Assembly: GCA_949752795.1 (NCBI GenBank)
Contig: OX457064.1
Coordinates: 108,725,454-108,789,453 of the forward strand
Direction: 5' to 3'
DNA length: 64,000 nt
Origin: Hyperoodon ampullatus
Taxonomy: Eukaryota > Chordata > Mammalia > Artiodactyla > Ziphiidae
Part shown: positions 25,568 through 37,900 of the stretch, piece after piece
How the letters are laid out: each line of letters begins with the position of its first letter
Numbering within the stretch: the first letter of the stretch is position 1
Position numbers and translations under genes: made by a program
The notes under the pieces: model-generated
The model's input: the letters and a program-made list of their open reading frames with translations, nothing else
What the model was told of the DNA's origin: nothing
Database searches by the model: none

Positions 25568-25693
25568 GGGACTTCCCTGGTGGTCCAGTGGTTAAGACTC
25601 CGTGCTTCCACTGCAGGGGGATTGGGTTCAATTCCTGGTTGGGGAACTAAGATCCTGCATGCCGCACGGTGTGGCTAAAAACACACCCAAAAA
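25568..25693 (+). mobile_element. Short tRNA-Glu-derived SINE (older CHR-type)
   Basis: GGGACTTCCCTGGTGGTCCA, then GTGGTTAAGACTCCGTGC and GGGTTCAATTCCTGGTTGGG (a B-box-like segment). It is shorter than CHR-2 and ends CTAAAAACACACCC. Confidence 0.85.
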
Positions 25694-25718
25694 TCCATGA
25701 AAGTACTTTCTAAAGCCT

Positions 25719-25936
25719 TTTTTTTTTTTTTTTTTTTTTTTTTTGCCGTACGCGGGCCTCTCACTGCTGCGGCCTCTCCCGTTGCGGAGCACAGGCTCCA
25801 GACGCGCAGGCTCAGCGGCCATGGCTCACGGGCCCAGCCGCTCCGCAGCATGTGGGATCTTCCCGGACCGGGGCACGAACCCGTGTCCCCTGCATCGGCA
25901 GGCGGACTCTCAACCACTGCGCCACCAGGGAAGCCC
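25719..25936 (-). mobile_element. CHR-2 SINE
   Basis: A reverse element with a T-run of about 24 bases and target duplications TCTAAAGCCTTTTT and TCTAAAGGCTTTTT. It sits 26 bases from the previous SINE. Confidence 0.93.
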
Positions 25937-26276
25937 TCTAAAGGCTTTTTAAAATAAAATGAAAATACATTCATCCTAAGAACTGAATTACCTACCGAAG
26001 ATTGAGTACATGAATTCATACTATATTAACATTCTTACATATTTAAAGAAAATGTTGCTTTTTGAAAAATTACTTAGAACACATAATCAAGGACAAAGAC
26101 ATCACTAGAAACACACCTCCAGCCCGGTGGGCAGTGCAGCCTGCAGGCCTGGGAGTGTACGGATGAGCAGGGTGGTAAGGAGGGATGTGCCTATGCGATG
26201 CGGGCAAGAGACAGACAACTGGGGACATACGAGCTTCTTGCTCCATTTCCCAAGTCTCATGAAAATGGCAGTTGAG

Positions 26277-26465
26277 GGCTTCCCTGGTGGCGCAGTGGTT
26301 GAGAGTCCGCCTGCCAATGCAGGGGACATGGGTTCGTGCCCTGGTCTGGGAAGATCCCACATGCCGTGGAGCGGCTGGGCCTGTGAGCCATGGCCGCTGA
26401 GCCTGCACGTCTGGAGCCTGTGCTCCACAACGGGAGAGGCCACAACAGTGAGAGGTCCGCGTACC

Positions 26466-26499
<34 letters not shown>
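26277..26499 (+). mobile_element. CHR-2 SINE with long poly-A
   Basis: A forward element ending CGTACCGC plus about 32 A's. Target duplications are GGCAGTTGAG (26268 and 26500). The long clean tail suggests youth and possible length polymorphism. Confidence 0.94.
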
Positions 26500-26503
<4 letters not shown>

Positions 26504-27579
26504 GTTGAGAAATTTGAAATGGCAGTTCCTAGAGATGTCATAAAACGGAAGACAGACAGCACGTATGTGTGTTAAAGATTCAGGTGGAGCAAAGGGGGCG
26601 GCAGCCCAGCCCGCAGGAGGTGAGCAATGGGGGTGCCCTTAAAGGGCACAGGTGGCCTATGTTTGGGAGAATCACGTCGAGTTTGAATTCTGAACTCTGA
26701 GAACTCCAGACTTCCCTGCCCTGCTGGGTGTTTCTGGAAGCTCTGTTGGAGGAGCACCAGGGAGCCCCGGACCAACCAGGCTGCCTGGCAGGGGACGGAG
26801 GGCGCAGGAGTGGCTCCGAGAACAGCACTTGGTGACCACCCTGTGTACTACATCATCGCGAGTGTCTTGCCATTGTTCTGGTACAAAGTTGATGCTAATG
26901 ATTGATAGAGACATGGAAAACTAACTTAGAGTTCCAGGAATAACACAGAGCTACACTGGAAAGGAGACTGGGACTGTTACAGGGTCAACTGTGATCACAA
27001 CAGCGTAAACCACAAGCGTGATGGGACTCTGCGGGCGGGGCAGGGGGGCAGCTTGGAGAAAGGGGAGAGAGCTGACAGGCGGGGGCCACTCCCGACAGAG
27101 TTCAGCTGGAGCTAAGGCAAACCGGGGAGAAAAGGCTTGTTTGAAAACTGGTGAATAGTCTAGACTGCGTGAGAAAAAGTGGCGTGGGTGAGGCAAGCAG
27201 GGTCTGCGTGAGAATTTATTTTTGTTACACTCTGGTAGCAACCTAGATATTTGAGATGGTGATAATAAAATCAAGGCTCAGTCTGCAAAGAGGAAAATTT
27301 TGTTCACATCAATAGACTGAAAAGTTACTTGATGAAATTCAGCAGCCATTCCTAATTTTTAAAAGCTCTAAATAGAATAACGAAATACCGAGACTGCCTT
27401 AAAATAGCAAAGACCATTTATTAAAAGAAGTAGCTATTATTAGAAACGGTTAAGCGCAGTGTACAGCCCAACCCAGGAACCTACTGGGCACTTGCTGTCA
27501 CCTTCATGCTTCAACAATATATTAGCGCTTTAGCTAAAACAATAGATAAAGTGAACTAAACAGATTTGCTAAAATAAAG

Positions 27580-27770
27580 AAGAGAAAAAAATCCTAGAAC
27601 TGCATTTTGCAATAAGGTTACCACATGTGGCCGTTAAGTTTAAGCCTAAATCGACTGAAGTTAAATGCAATTGAAAATTCAGCTCCTCAGCTGCAGTGGC
27701 CACACTTCTAATGCTCAGTAGCCACATGTGGCTGGTGGCTCTCACCTCACAGCTCAGACACACATTTCCA
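27580..27770 (+). mobile_element. Old non-autonomous DNA-transposon fragment
   Basis: CTCAGTAGCCACATGTGGCT followed by GGTGGCTCTC is typical of an old mammalian DNA-transposon family. A related copy is at 41625-42125. The exact family name is uncertain. Confidence 0.5.
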
Positions 27771-30700
27771 TCATCCCAGACAGCGTCACCCTCGAGCTGT
27801 AGCTAAAACGAGCAAAAAATAAAACTAAAAAGCCACTCTTACAAACTATCAAGAAACAAAGCAAAGAGAGAAAATAACAAACCCATCATTACTGTACATA
27901 AACTATTGCTGGGGGTAAATTAGCCCAAACAGATGCAACTTTCTTCAGGTCATGGTTTTTCAGCTAAAAATGGCCATATAAATTACCTGAAATATTTTAT
28001 GAATAAATTATAAATGAGAATGAGAATTTTTTGGTAAAAATTTATCACTTATCACACAAATCTTCTCCGTCTTTCAAAACCCAAAACAAGGAGGAGGAGG
28101 TCTCTTATCCAAAGTGGGGGTCAGTGGCTTGGGGAAATGAAAAGCACGGTAGGTGCTTAATGCCTTAAATATCTGCCATTAGTTGAAACACAAAGTGTGT
28201 TTCTATTACTTCAACATAGAACACAAAGCCAAAGCCTTTCCTTTGCATGTGGGCTTGTTGACTGGGCTCCTCTTTGCTCTTCTTGTGTAAATCACACTCT
28301 GACCTGTCCTCGGTGATTTCCAACCTCAGAGCACTGAAAGCGGGCTGACTCAGGCTCCCGCAAAGCTAGGTTTCCAGAATCGATCCTAGCCGCCATTCTC
28401 ACCTCCAACCCTACGGCTGCTTAGCAACTCACTTTTTTAGTTTTTCCAAAGCACACAAATTGATTTTCCCAGAAACAAGTGTTTTTTTGTACTCCTCAGC
28501 TTCCATACTGTTTAATTTAGCACTTGGGTGAGTAACAGACTTGGGAGGCACTGACACGTTGTAAACTTGGCAAAGTGTCCCAGAAGCTGCAGAGAGGAGG
28601 TGGCGGAGGAGCCCCGACCAGGGCCTGACCGAGGTGCCTCCGTGAACCAACCGCCAGACTTCGCAGGAAAAGAGCGCATAGGAGCCCAGCGTAAACCGGC
28701 GGTGGTGGCTTCCTAAGTTCCTCTTGGGAAGACAGCTTAGTCCCCTGAAAGGAACATTCTAGATCAAAAGGTTCAGAAAAACTGGTCTTAGGCATGGTGC
28801 AACCTCCAGACATTTCTTAAACTTCACGGCAACTTGAATGGAACATACTCAGGACATGGATGAGTTGTGCTCAGGAAAGGCTGCTATTAGAACACGTGCC
28901 TGTCAATATTCTGGAACTCAGAGGAGACAGCTGCAGTTCACCTGGCCCGATGCAGTCTTACGAAGGGGGAGGAACTGACCACCATGGAAAAGAAACTTGT
29001 ACCCGAAAAACCAACTCTCTTTCCAAAATATCCCCGGGCAAGTCATACTCTCACAGACGATGGTACACGTGTTGCTTTGAGTCCCGGGTTTATTTTCTCA
29101 TTATTTCAATGATATAAACAGCAATTCGTTTTCAAGAAAATCAGGTGAGTCACTACTTAGGTGTTACACTTCGTCTAGGGCAGAGCTTTTACAAACACTG
29201 TGTTTCCTGCTCTGGGTTTGCAGAGCGAGGTTGGGGCCAGAACCCGTCTTGCTGTCACTGTCCTCTCCGTGGAAGACCACTGTCCCCACTGACCCTCTGT
29301 GACCTCCTGGGACGTGGGGAGATGTGTTACTACCACTCCAGTCTTCCACGTTCAAGGTGTTTTATGATGAAAGCCCTGGACACAGAGCCAGAGGCATGAA
29401 CCGAGTCCAGATGCGCAAGCAGACAAAGGACGGCTCTGAGCACTCATCCAGCGAATGCAGGGCTGATGTCTCAGGTGAGGCTGTGACCACGACTGACGTG
29501 GTCTGCCGCCCTCTCTGGGTGAGGTTCCTGGGGCATCCCCAGGATGCATCCCCACAGCAGTGGCTGTGCTCCGATCTGTCCACATTTTTACCAAGAGAGA
29601 AATCCAGTCCCCTACCAACACCGACGCACAGAGAGACACAGCACAGCAGTGGGACAGTGGAGGAACCCAGGCAGGCTTGACTCTCGACGATGGACACAGT
29701 GTGATGGAGGCGCTTCCCATCGAGGCCAGGAGCTCCAGGGAGGGGTCTCCGCTCCTGCGGCCCGGCCTGCGAGGAGAGGGTGGGCGGACCAGCGCCTGGG
29801 CATCCAGTGGTGGGAGGCCTCATCCCCTGGGTCACCTTGCTCAAGATGGAGCGTTGGGGAGGTGCTGCAGGAGCAGGCATGGGGAAAGGAAAAGGAGAAA
29901 GAAAACTTTCTGGCACTAACGTATGAGGCCAGGCAACAGCTAACATTACCAATAACACCTTCCATTCAAAAGTTTATTTTAAATTTGAAGTCATAAGTGG
30001 CAAAGCTTCTTCCAGAATCAGAAGCTGCAGGGAAGCCCAGGAAGTGCTCTTGGGCTCCAAGGCCAGAGCCGTGCTGGTCACTGGGTCCCCAGCCCGCAGA
30101 CAGCAGTTGCTGACCTGGTCCATCTGTCCTCCTCTGTGATGGGCTGGTGGGACCTCATCACCGGGTGGGCAAACACCCCTCAAGCTGCAGCTCCTGGGGT
30201 GGAGGTCTCACAGTCCCACTTCCTCTGCCCCCGGTGATGAAGCCGGAGCTCCAGCGAAGCCCAGTCCAGTCCCGTCAGAGGACTTTCAACTGCCTGGTTG
30301 TGGTGGACACAGCGCTGGACACCGTTTACTTGTTTCCAGGCACTTCTGTGCATCAGCCACGCCTGTGTCGGTGCACAGGTGAGCACAGGCGCAGCGAGAT
30401 GGGAGGAAGGACCCATCACCTCCTCTCCTGTCTCCCGGCTCCGACCCCGGTGGGCAGGCGGCCGAGTGCAGGGGTCAGTGTGAAGACGACACAAGGGGAG
30501 ACGGCGAGGGACACTGAACAGCGGCTGCTACTCGACAGCAGGTAGAGCCACGCAGAGGCCTCGGTTTGGGGTCAGCTCAGCTCGCCTGGCCTCCCCACCA
30601 TGACGAGCACACCCTCCAGGCCAAGTCCCTTCATTATGGAGATTTTGATTTGCTTTTTATTTTTTTAGCCCTGCTCGAGAGGAAGCAGAGAAATGGCACT

Positions 30701-31059
30701 TCTTGCTCCCTGGTCACTCCTTGTATAGAATTTGCCGTGGCCAGAACGACGCGGTCTCCAAGGCTCACCTGACCAGCAGCACCTCGTGTGCCCCGTGGAC
30801 GACCCCGTCAGAGGGCAGGTCAGTGCCCCTCAGCCCAGGCTGGTGATGGGGCAGCCAAGCGGCAGTGGAGGGTGTGCCCGGCTCCTTCCTACATGCCCCC
30901 GGGGCCCGCTGTCAGTACCCACACCCAGGGCTCCGCTTTGATTCCCCCGGACAGCACTTCTCGGTTTTTAAGATTCTTAGAGGTTCCAACGTGTACCCAG
31001 GGCTGAGACCCACAGTCTCAGGCGCTAGACGGGACCTCAAGGATTACGAGTGCGGGTGC

Positions 31060-31160
31060 TGATGGGGCCCCAGAGCAGCAGCCCCTGGCGACTTGTTAGA
31101 AAGTTCCCGTGCCCCACCCCAGGCCATTGCGCCAGAGACCCAGGCTGACCCCCGTCCCTG
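31060..31160 (+). mobile_element. Possible MER5A-like hAT fragment
   Basis: CAGCAGCCCCTGGCGACTTG followed by TTAGAAAGTTCCCGTGCCCC and ACCCCAGGCC follows the MER5A consensus order with many changes. Confidence 0.5.
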
Positions 31161-32207
31161 CAGTGGTGCTGAACCGCTCAGGGGCTCATGGCAGCCACGC
31201 CCTACCTGGCACGGGAAGGAGGGTGGGCTCGAAGCCCACAGCTCGCCAGGCCACAGCCCCGACCTCGCTAAGCCTGGCTTCCTCCCGTGCAGGGCAGGTG
31301 AGTGCTGGTGAGCCCACCGGGCGGCTCGTCAGGGGCCTGCTTGGCACAGGGAGGCCTGTCTGACCGGCGGGGTGCCTCCCGGTCTCACGCCGCCGCCGAA
31401 GGGCCGGGCATCCCTGGACGCCCCACCCGACGGCCCCCAGCACCTCCACAGACCCAGAAGGTAGTGCCGATGACCAGCGCATCCCACGAGCCCACTGAGG
31501 AAAGCACTACCCTGGATGAGCAGTGACAGCAGCAGCGGAGCCGGTCCCGCCCTCATGAGCTCATTTCATCCCCCAAACTCACAGGCCTGGGGTGTCCCCA
31601 GTCTCATCACACAGACGAGTAAACGAGGCATTGAACGGAGCTTGACTGAGCTGCCGGAGGCTCCCCAGCCCTGCCCACAGCGCCTCTGTGCTGTGGGCTG
31701 GGCTGGGTGGGGCACAGACACACAGTGGGGGCCCAGCCCAGCCAGGCCACTTTCTCCCTCGGCCGTCCCTGGCAGCACTGGGCTCGGCCTGGGGGTGGGC
31801 AGGATGGAACATCGCCGATCCACCTGCACCTCCTGGGTGGAGTGTGGCCCCAAGGGGCCCCTGACCCTGGAGCCCCTGGTGACGGCTGCTCTCCCCGCTG
31901 TGGGGTCCGAGAGCCCACTGCTGGGCCCAGGATGGAGAGGCCACGCACTGGCTGGGCGGTGCCTCGGGAACAGGATCTGTCGTCACGGCTGCTCTTGTTC
32001 CCCGTGCTTCCGTCTGGGGTGGTTCAGGCCACACTAATTGCTGGACATCTCTGAACAGGAAAAAAGCACTTTAAGAAGAAATGTCATGTTTTCTCACTCC
32101 ACCTGTCATCACCCTGTGAGCCCCTTAAATAAGTGCCAGGGCTCTGCCTGGTGAACAAGAGCTTTGGGGCAGAGGGCCAGCTAGGGGGTCATTAAAAAGA
32201 CCACAGA

Positions 32208-32506
32208 GGGGCTTCCCTGGCAGCTCAGTGGTTAAGAATCCGCCTGCCAATGCAGGGGACATGGGTTCGAGCCCTCGTCTGGGAAGATCCCACATGCCGC
32301 GGAGCAACTAAGCCCGTGCGCCACAACTACTGAAGCCTGTGCGCCTAGAGCCTGTGCTCCACAACAAGAGAAGCCGCCGTAATGAGAAGCCCATGCACCG
32401 CAACGAAGGGTAGCCCCCACTCACCGCAACTAGAGAAAGCCCGTGCGCAGCAACGAAGACCCAACACAGCCAAAAATAAAAAATAAAATAAAATAAATTA
32501 AAAAAA
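32208..32506 (+). mobile_element. CHR-1-like long SINE
   Basis: From GGGGCTTCCCTGGCAGCTCA to CACAGCCAAAAATAAAAAAT and an A-rich tail. Target duplications are AAAAAGACCACAGAG and AAAAAGACCGGAGAA. Confidence 0.92.
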
Positions 32507-34925
32507 AAAAAGACCGGAGAACTTCAGAGTCGGGAAGGACCTTCTGGCTCTCGGTGAACTCATTCTTCAGACAACTCCTGGACACCCCAATATTCTAACT
32601 AGGGTGCTACAATGATCCCACCCTTGGTGGGATAGAGGCTAACTATGAACCAAGGCCTGGGAAAGGCCATCTGGGGGGACAATGCCACCAGACGGCACCT
32701 CGATCAAATCACTTTGGAACTTTGAATATGGAAGTAGCAAAGTTTTACTTCAGTTCAGACGGATTCCATTGGTGGGAGTCATATTTTGGGACTTGAACTA
32801 ATGTTAAACCAAGACTCAAAACCCAGAACTAACCAAAGCTGTTAACTGAGCAAAAGAATTTTTCAAAGGGACATATGGAGATCCAGTTTGAACCTATCTA
32901 AATAATATGCTGAATCCAATAAACCCCAAACATCAAAACGTCCTCCAAAGTGAGCTGAGTGAACCTAGTGCCTGCGGTCAGGGTCCCGGCCAGCACGGCT
33001 GCCCGAGAACTGGCTGCAGAGCCCTCCGAGGTGGGCCCAGCACCTTCACGCTCTCTTCCGACGTCCGTACAACGGGGGCCCTCGGGAGTCCCGGTGAGGT
33101 CCTGCAGTGGGGTCAGTTTAGGAAAACTGATGGGGAGCTAAATTTGTGCAGATGCTGCGCCTTTCACCCATCAAGATGTCTGCTGTTGTCTTTTGTACAA
33201 ATTCTCAACAACCTTCCCTCCAATGTCTGTGACCACTTGGGGCATTGTTGGTGGCGCCACATGAGCTCCCAGGCAGGCGGAGCCGAGCCCCGTCCGAGAG
33301 GGGAAGTCTGGACTCAGCTGACAGGCTGGGACTGGATGCGTGGGGAGTCCTGCCATGTTATTCCCAGGATAATCTTCCGTGGATCTGTGAGCAGGACTTG
33401 GGTGACGTCTCAGGATCGAGTCGGGACATCCATCTACCAGTGCTAAGACAGATCGTCCTCATACAGTACAGCAGCCACACAGCTGCGCGTGCCCCCCAGG
33501 GCAGGATGCCTGGCTGTGGCATCCACAGCTCCTGGCCGAGACCAGCGTCGTGCGGGACCATCCTCCCAGGCTGTGTGCGGGGGCTGGGGGCCAGGGGCCT
33601 GGTGCGACACAGGGCCCGGGGCCCCTGGCACGTCCACAGCTCAGTGCCCTGGGTCCCATCCTGCTGGCCCCTCCAGCCCCTTCCACCCCGGGAGCTGTGC
33701 CAGGCGCTCAGTCCCCTCCTTCCTCCTCCTTCTGGGGCAAGCCCTTCAGGTCTGCCCTTGGCCACTCCCCCTGCCTCCAGGACCTGCTGCCCCAAATGGT
33801 CCCACTGGTGGGCAGTCTCCAGCCTCCCTCCCAGCCCTCCCTTCTGCCTCTGCTCAGGCTCCCCAGAAGTGGCCTTTGCTCACCACAGCCCCGAAGGCGC
33901 CCTCCCCGGGCCCCAGCTCCTCCTGTGTGCTTTTCTTTCTCCTGCGCTCCTGGGGCGGCTGCCCCCACTGCCATGAGACCGCGGCACTTTCTCAGCCACC
34001 CTCTCCCTGCAGCCTGGCCTCTGCTCCGCCAGCCTCCCGTCCTGTCCGTGGAGCACGCCTGCGTCACCTCCACTTGAAACGTGACCCGCCTGCGAGGCCC
34101 CCCCAGCTCCTCTCAGAAGTGTCTGCTCCGTGAACCGTCCCGAAACACAGCTCATAGCAGACATCCCGCTTTTCAGAATTCCCCTGGGGCCCAGCTCCAG
34201 GCTGCGGGTCAACGCTGCTCTTCCTTCACCCATGCATTCCGTGTTCGCGTCCCCAGCCCTCCCGGCGGCTGGACCCAGCTGTTCTGTGTGCCGACACACA
34301 TCCCTCCTACCTGCCCGCGTGGCCAGCCCACCAGCTCCAAGCTCTGGAACAAGCCCCAGGAGCAAACGCTCCCCACCCCCCTGAACTTGGTGAGCTCGGG
34401 TGCCTTGCACGGGGCCACGCAGGAGCAGAGCGACAGCACTTGCCGGGGGGACACAGGAGGCACGTGCTGTCCTTGTCACCGGGGCCCAGTGGGCAGCCAG
34501 GAGGCCTGGCCTCACCCTCAGTGTCCACTCACACAGGCCTCAGTCCTTCCCTTGCAGAGAAGGAAGTAGCTGTAAGAAGTCAGAGATTGCTTGGAAAGCA
34601 GTAGTAACACTTCCCTGGGGTGGATAAGAGGTGCCTTGAAAGTGTCAGTTCTTGAGCTGCGGGAGCGCTACCAGGGCAGGTCACAGCCAGGGAGATGTTT
34701 AAGGTGCAGACATCTGGGGTGCTCTGGGCCTTGATTCAACATCCTGCGCTGCGGGGCCTCTGCCTGCAGCTGAACCCCAGCCGCCTCTGACGGTTCCTGT
34801 TGATACACAGAGAACCAGGCGTGTCGTGAGGAAGCTGACGGCCAGGAAGTCAAGGAGGACTCACCAAATCAACGTGCTGCCCCAAGCCCCAGAGCCCTCG
34901 CCGTGGGCCGGAGGAGAGAAGGGGC

Positions 34926-34933
34926 TGACGTCA
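34926..34933. promoter_or_regulatory. Consensus cAMP-response element (TGACGTCA) in VIPR2 intron 2
   Basis: A perfect palindromic CRE core. CREB-family proteins bind this sequence. Position in an intron and lack of supporting motifs keep confidence low that it is functional. Confidence 0.3.
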
Positions 34934-37900
34934 CAACGTGAGTACACGGGTGGGGACCCTCATCCCAAGGGGAAGCTTCAGTGGAGGTGCAGACAATGAG
35001 ACGGACATGAGGCCAATCTCCCCGTAGCCGTGCGGTTCAGAGGAGGCCCCTCACCTTTGAAGCAGGCTTTGGAGAGGAAGAAGACCTTCATCTAAAGCAT
35101 GCCTCTCTTTCTAAGATGCCAAGTATGGCTTTGTGAAAAGAGTGCTTGACTTAGGGTCCAGGGAGCTGGGCTCTGCCACCAGCTCGGATGAGAGACTGGA
35201 AAGTCCACTCCCGTTTCCTCACTTTGATGGGCTGACGGCCACCTTCCAGCATCAAGATTGGGACCCCCAACGCCTGCTCTGTGGACATCTCCCGTCCTTG
35301 TCCTGAGAGTGGACCCTCAGAGCCTCCCCTCCGCCCTGGGCACCAGGAAGGGTCCGCACATCTGCTCCTGGGTCAACAGACACCGGACAGGAGGGTCCTT
35401 GGCAGATGCCTTGGTGCCAAGAGACTGAGAAGTACCAAGATGGGCCCCTACCCTGGAATGCAAGAGGGTGCACTCATCATCATGAGGAAGGCAACACCAA
35501 GTGCAGAGGCCAAGGAGGCTGCGGGTCTCGGCCAGGCGGCGGGTGGGGGCGGGTGGTGGTGATCACCTGCAGGCGGAACAGGGCTGCATGGAGCGAATCC
35601 ACTCCAGGGCCGAGCACAGGACACACATGGAAGCCAAGACCACGGTCCCCGAACACACAGCAGGTTTATATAGTCAATTACCAAAGTACTGATCACCAAT
35701 TAGCTTATGATCAAAAAGCTCCATTCTTCTTGGTAGTTTCCCCACTCACCTTTTTTCTGCCTTAATCTCCGAGTAAAGATAAAATGAGTCCTTAGCCATT
35801 TTTCTGTCACTGTCAGTTTCTGGTTCAGAGTAGACTGATGTTATTCCATGTTCAGATTCGCCGATTTCCCCTCAGAAATCCTTCAGTCCTGTGACTCGAA
35901 GCCCCGTTATCCCTGCTCCCCACCCTGTGCATCGCCATCGGGGGCTTGATTTGGAGTTCCCAGAGGGGATGACATGTCCTGCCCAATTTCTCATCACCCT
36001 TCTAGCCTGGTATCTGCTCAATAAGAACATGCTGGAAAAATCAGTGAATGACAGAGCCAGCCAAGGCTCCAGCAATGACAGTCCACTCCATGATCCAAGG
36101 CGACCCCCTAAGAACAGGCCCGGCTACGAGGGCTCAGAGACAACCACTGGAATGGATGCTTGACCCAGAAAACTCTACAAAAACGTGCAAGTGAATGGGT
36201 GCCCGGGAAGGGCTGCAACCGGCCCAAGCAACCAAAACATGCACAACTGAAGCCCCAAGAACCCGGGGGGGCGCATGGCTGACACGTGTAACTCTGCCCC
36301 CATCGTGGCAGCACCAGCCATGCGCCCATGAGCCAGCGCCAGACGGCGGGGGCTGCAGCCAGGACAGTGGCTTCACTGGCCACTTGTGACTGAAGTGCAG
36401 TGTGCTGAGGAGCCTCCAGCAGGCTCTCCCACCCCAGAAAGGGACCCTGTGCTTTCACATCACAGGACGCGAGATGGTGGACCACAGGAAACCACTCAAC
36501 AGGCTGGAACCTGCACTGCAGGCTACTCTGGAGGGGGAGCCGCAGCCTCAGAACCAGCCCCACCGGCGGGAAGAGTGACGGGACCTTTTCAGGACACGGC
36601 CTGCGTGACACTAAGTCGGGGCACGGAAGGCGGAGAGGTGCTCGCGGGGGAGGAGGTCGCGAGCAGCTGGCTGTGTCTTGGGGTCACCAGCACCTTAGGA
36701 AGATGGGCGGGAGAAGTAGCTTGGTCCCCATCAGCAGCAATGCCAAGTGGCACAAAGCTCCTTCCTGTGACCCAGCAGAGCATCGGGTTACAGCCTCCTT
36801 CTCACCTGTGGCTTCCAGGTGTGCTGATGCTCTACCTGCTAGTAATTGACTTCTCGTGCATGATTCCTTTCATGAGTTTAAGCATAAAAGTTTAACTCAG
36901 AGTAGAATTTTTTTCAGCGAGATTTGTTTCCTATAAAAAGTAAAGTTAAAGCCATTACTTTCAGAAAATCAAACCAATACATAATTATTATTTAAATATC
37001 CAAGGCCGGTAGCTGATCTTATTGAGTTTAGAAATTAGAAGAAATCGCATACAAAAAGACCCACCCTAAGGAAAAAGACAGATCAGGCTGTTTGCCTTAT
37101 CAGCTCGTACCTACATCAGAGAGAAAACTGAAAAGGGAATAATGGGCCTCACATCACGCTGACCTCAGAAGGGCGGCAGGCACCCTCTGACCCACATGGA
37201 TGTAAGGATGTAAGATGGAGGGAAGTCTGCTCACAAGTCCCACTTGCAGGTCAGCTAAGGACCAGGAACAGATGCTTTTCAGGGAGAGGGACAACCACCA
37301 CCACCTGCCCTTGGGCCAGAGGCAGCGCTGCCTCAGTGGTGGTGGGGGGTCAGAGAAGAGTTGCAGACAAGGGTCATTCCCCCACGGGACTTTCTGGAGA
37401 GAACACGCTCATGAAACTGCCTGGTTTCCTCTGTGACAAAGAGGTGCAGGAAGGAAAGACGAGATGAAAAGTGGGATGTAATTAATTATATTCTGTGTGA
37501 CACAACCATTACAGAAATAAGCAAGTCTCTTAAAATGATGTTATTTGGTCATATGAGAAGGATGTTCTGATTTCATGCATAGTGGCTTGAAGTCAACCCT
37601 CAATTGCTGGTGAAATATTTTATTGTCATGAAGAAATGCAGTCACTAGAGTATTGCTTGTAAGCTACCTAAAAGTCCAGGAGCCTGGCACAGACTAAGGA
37701 AATCTGTTAGAACACTACGTAGCTCTTAAAAGGAAAGTATAAACCAATTCAGAACGGTTGCCAAATACATTGCTAAAGTTAAAAAAAAAAAAAAAAGAAA
37801 AACAAAGTACAGACCAGAGCTGGCTTCCATCTGCACAGTGAAATGGGGAGGGAGGCACATACACACTGTGTGCACGTGAATTCTAAGAGGGATGGGCACA

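Noticed and set aside
33245..34569. Several overlapping long open frames (up to 243 codons)
   Set aside because: Low-complexity Pro/Ser/Ala composition in GC-rich intron DNA, no recognisable domain, no splice-consistent partners.
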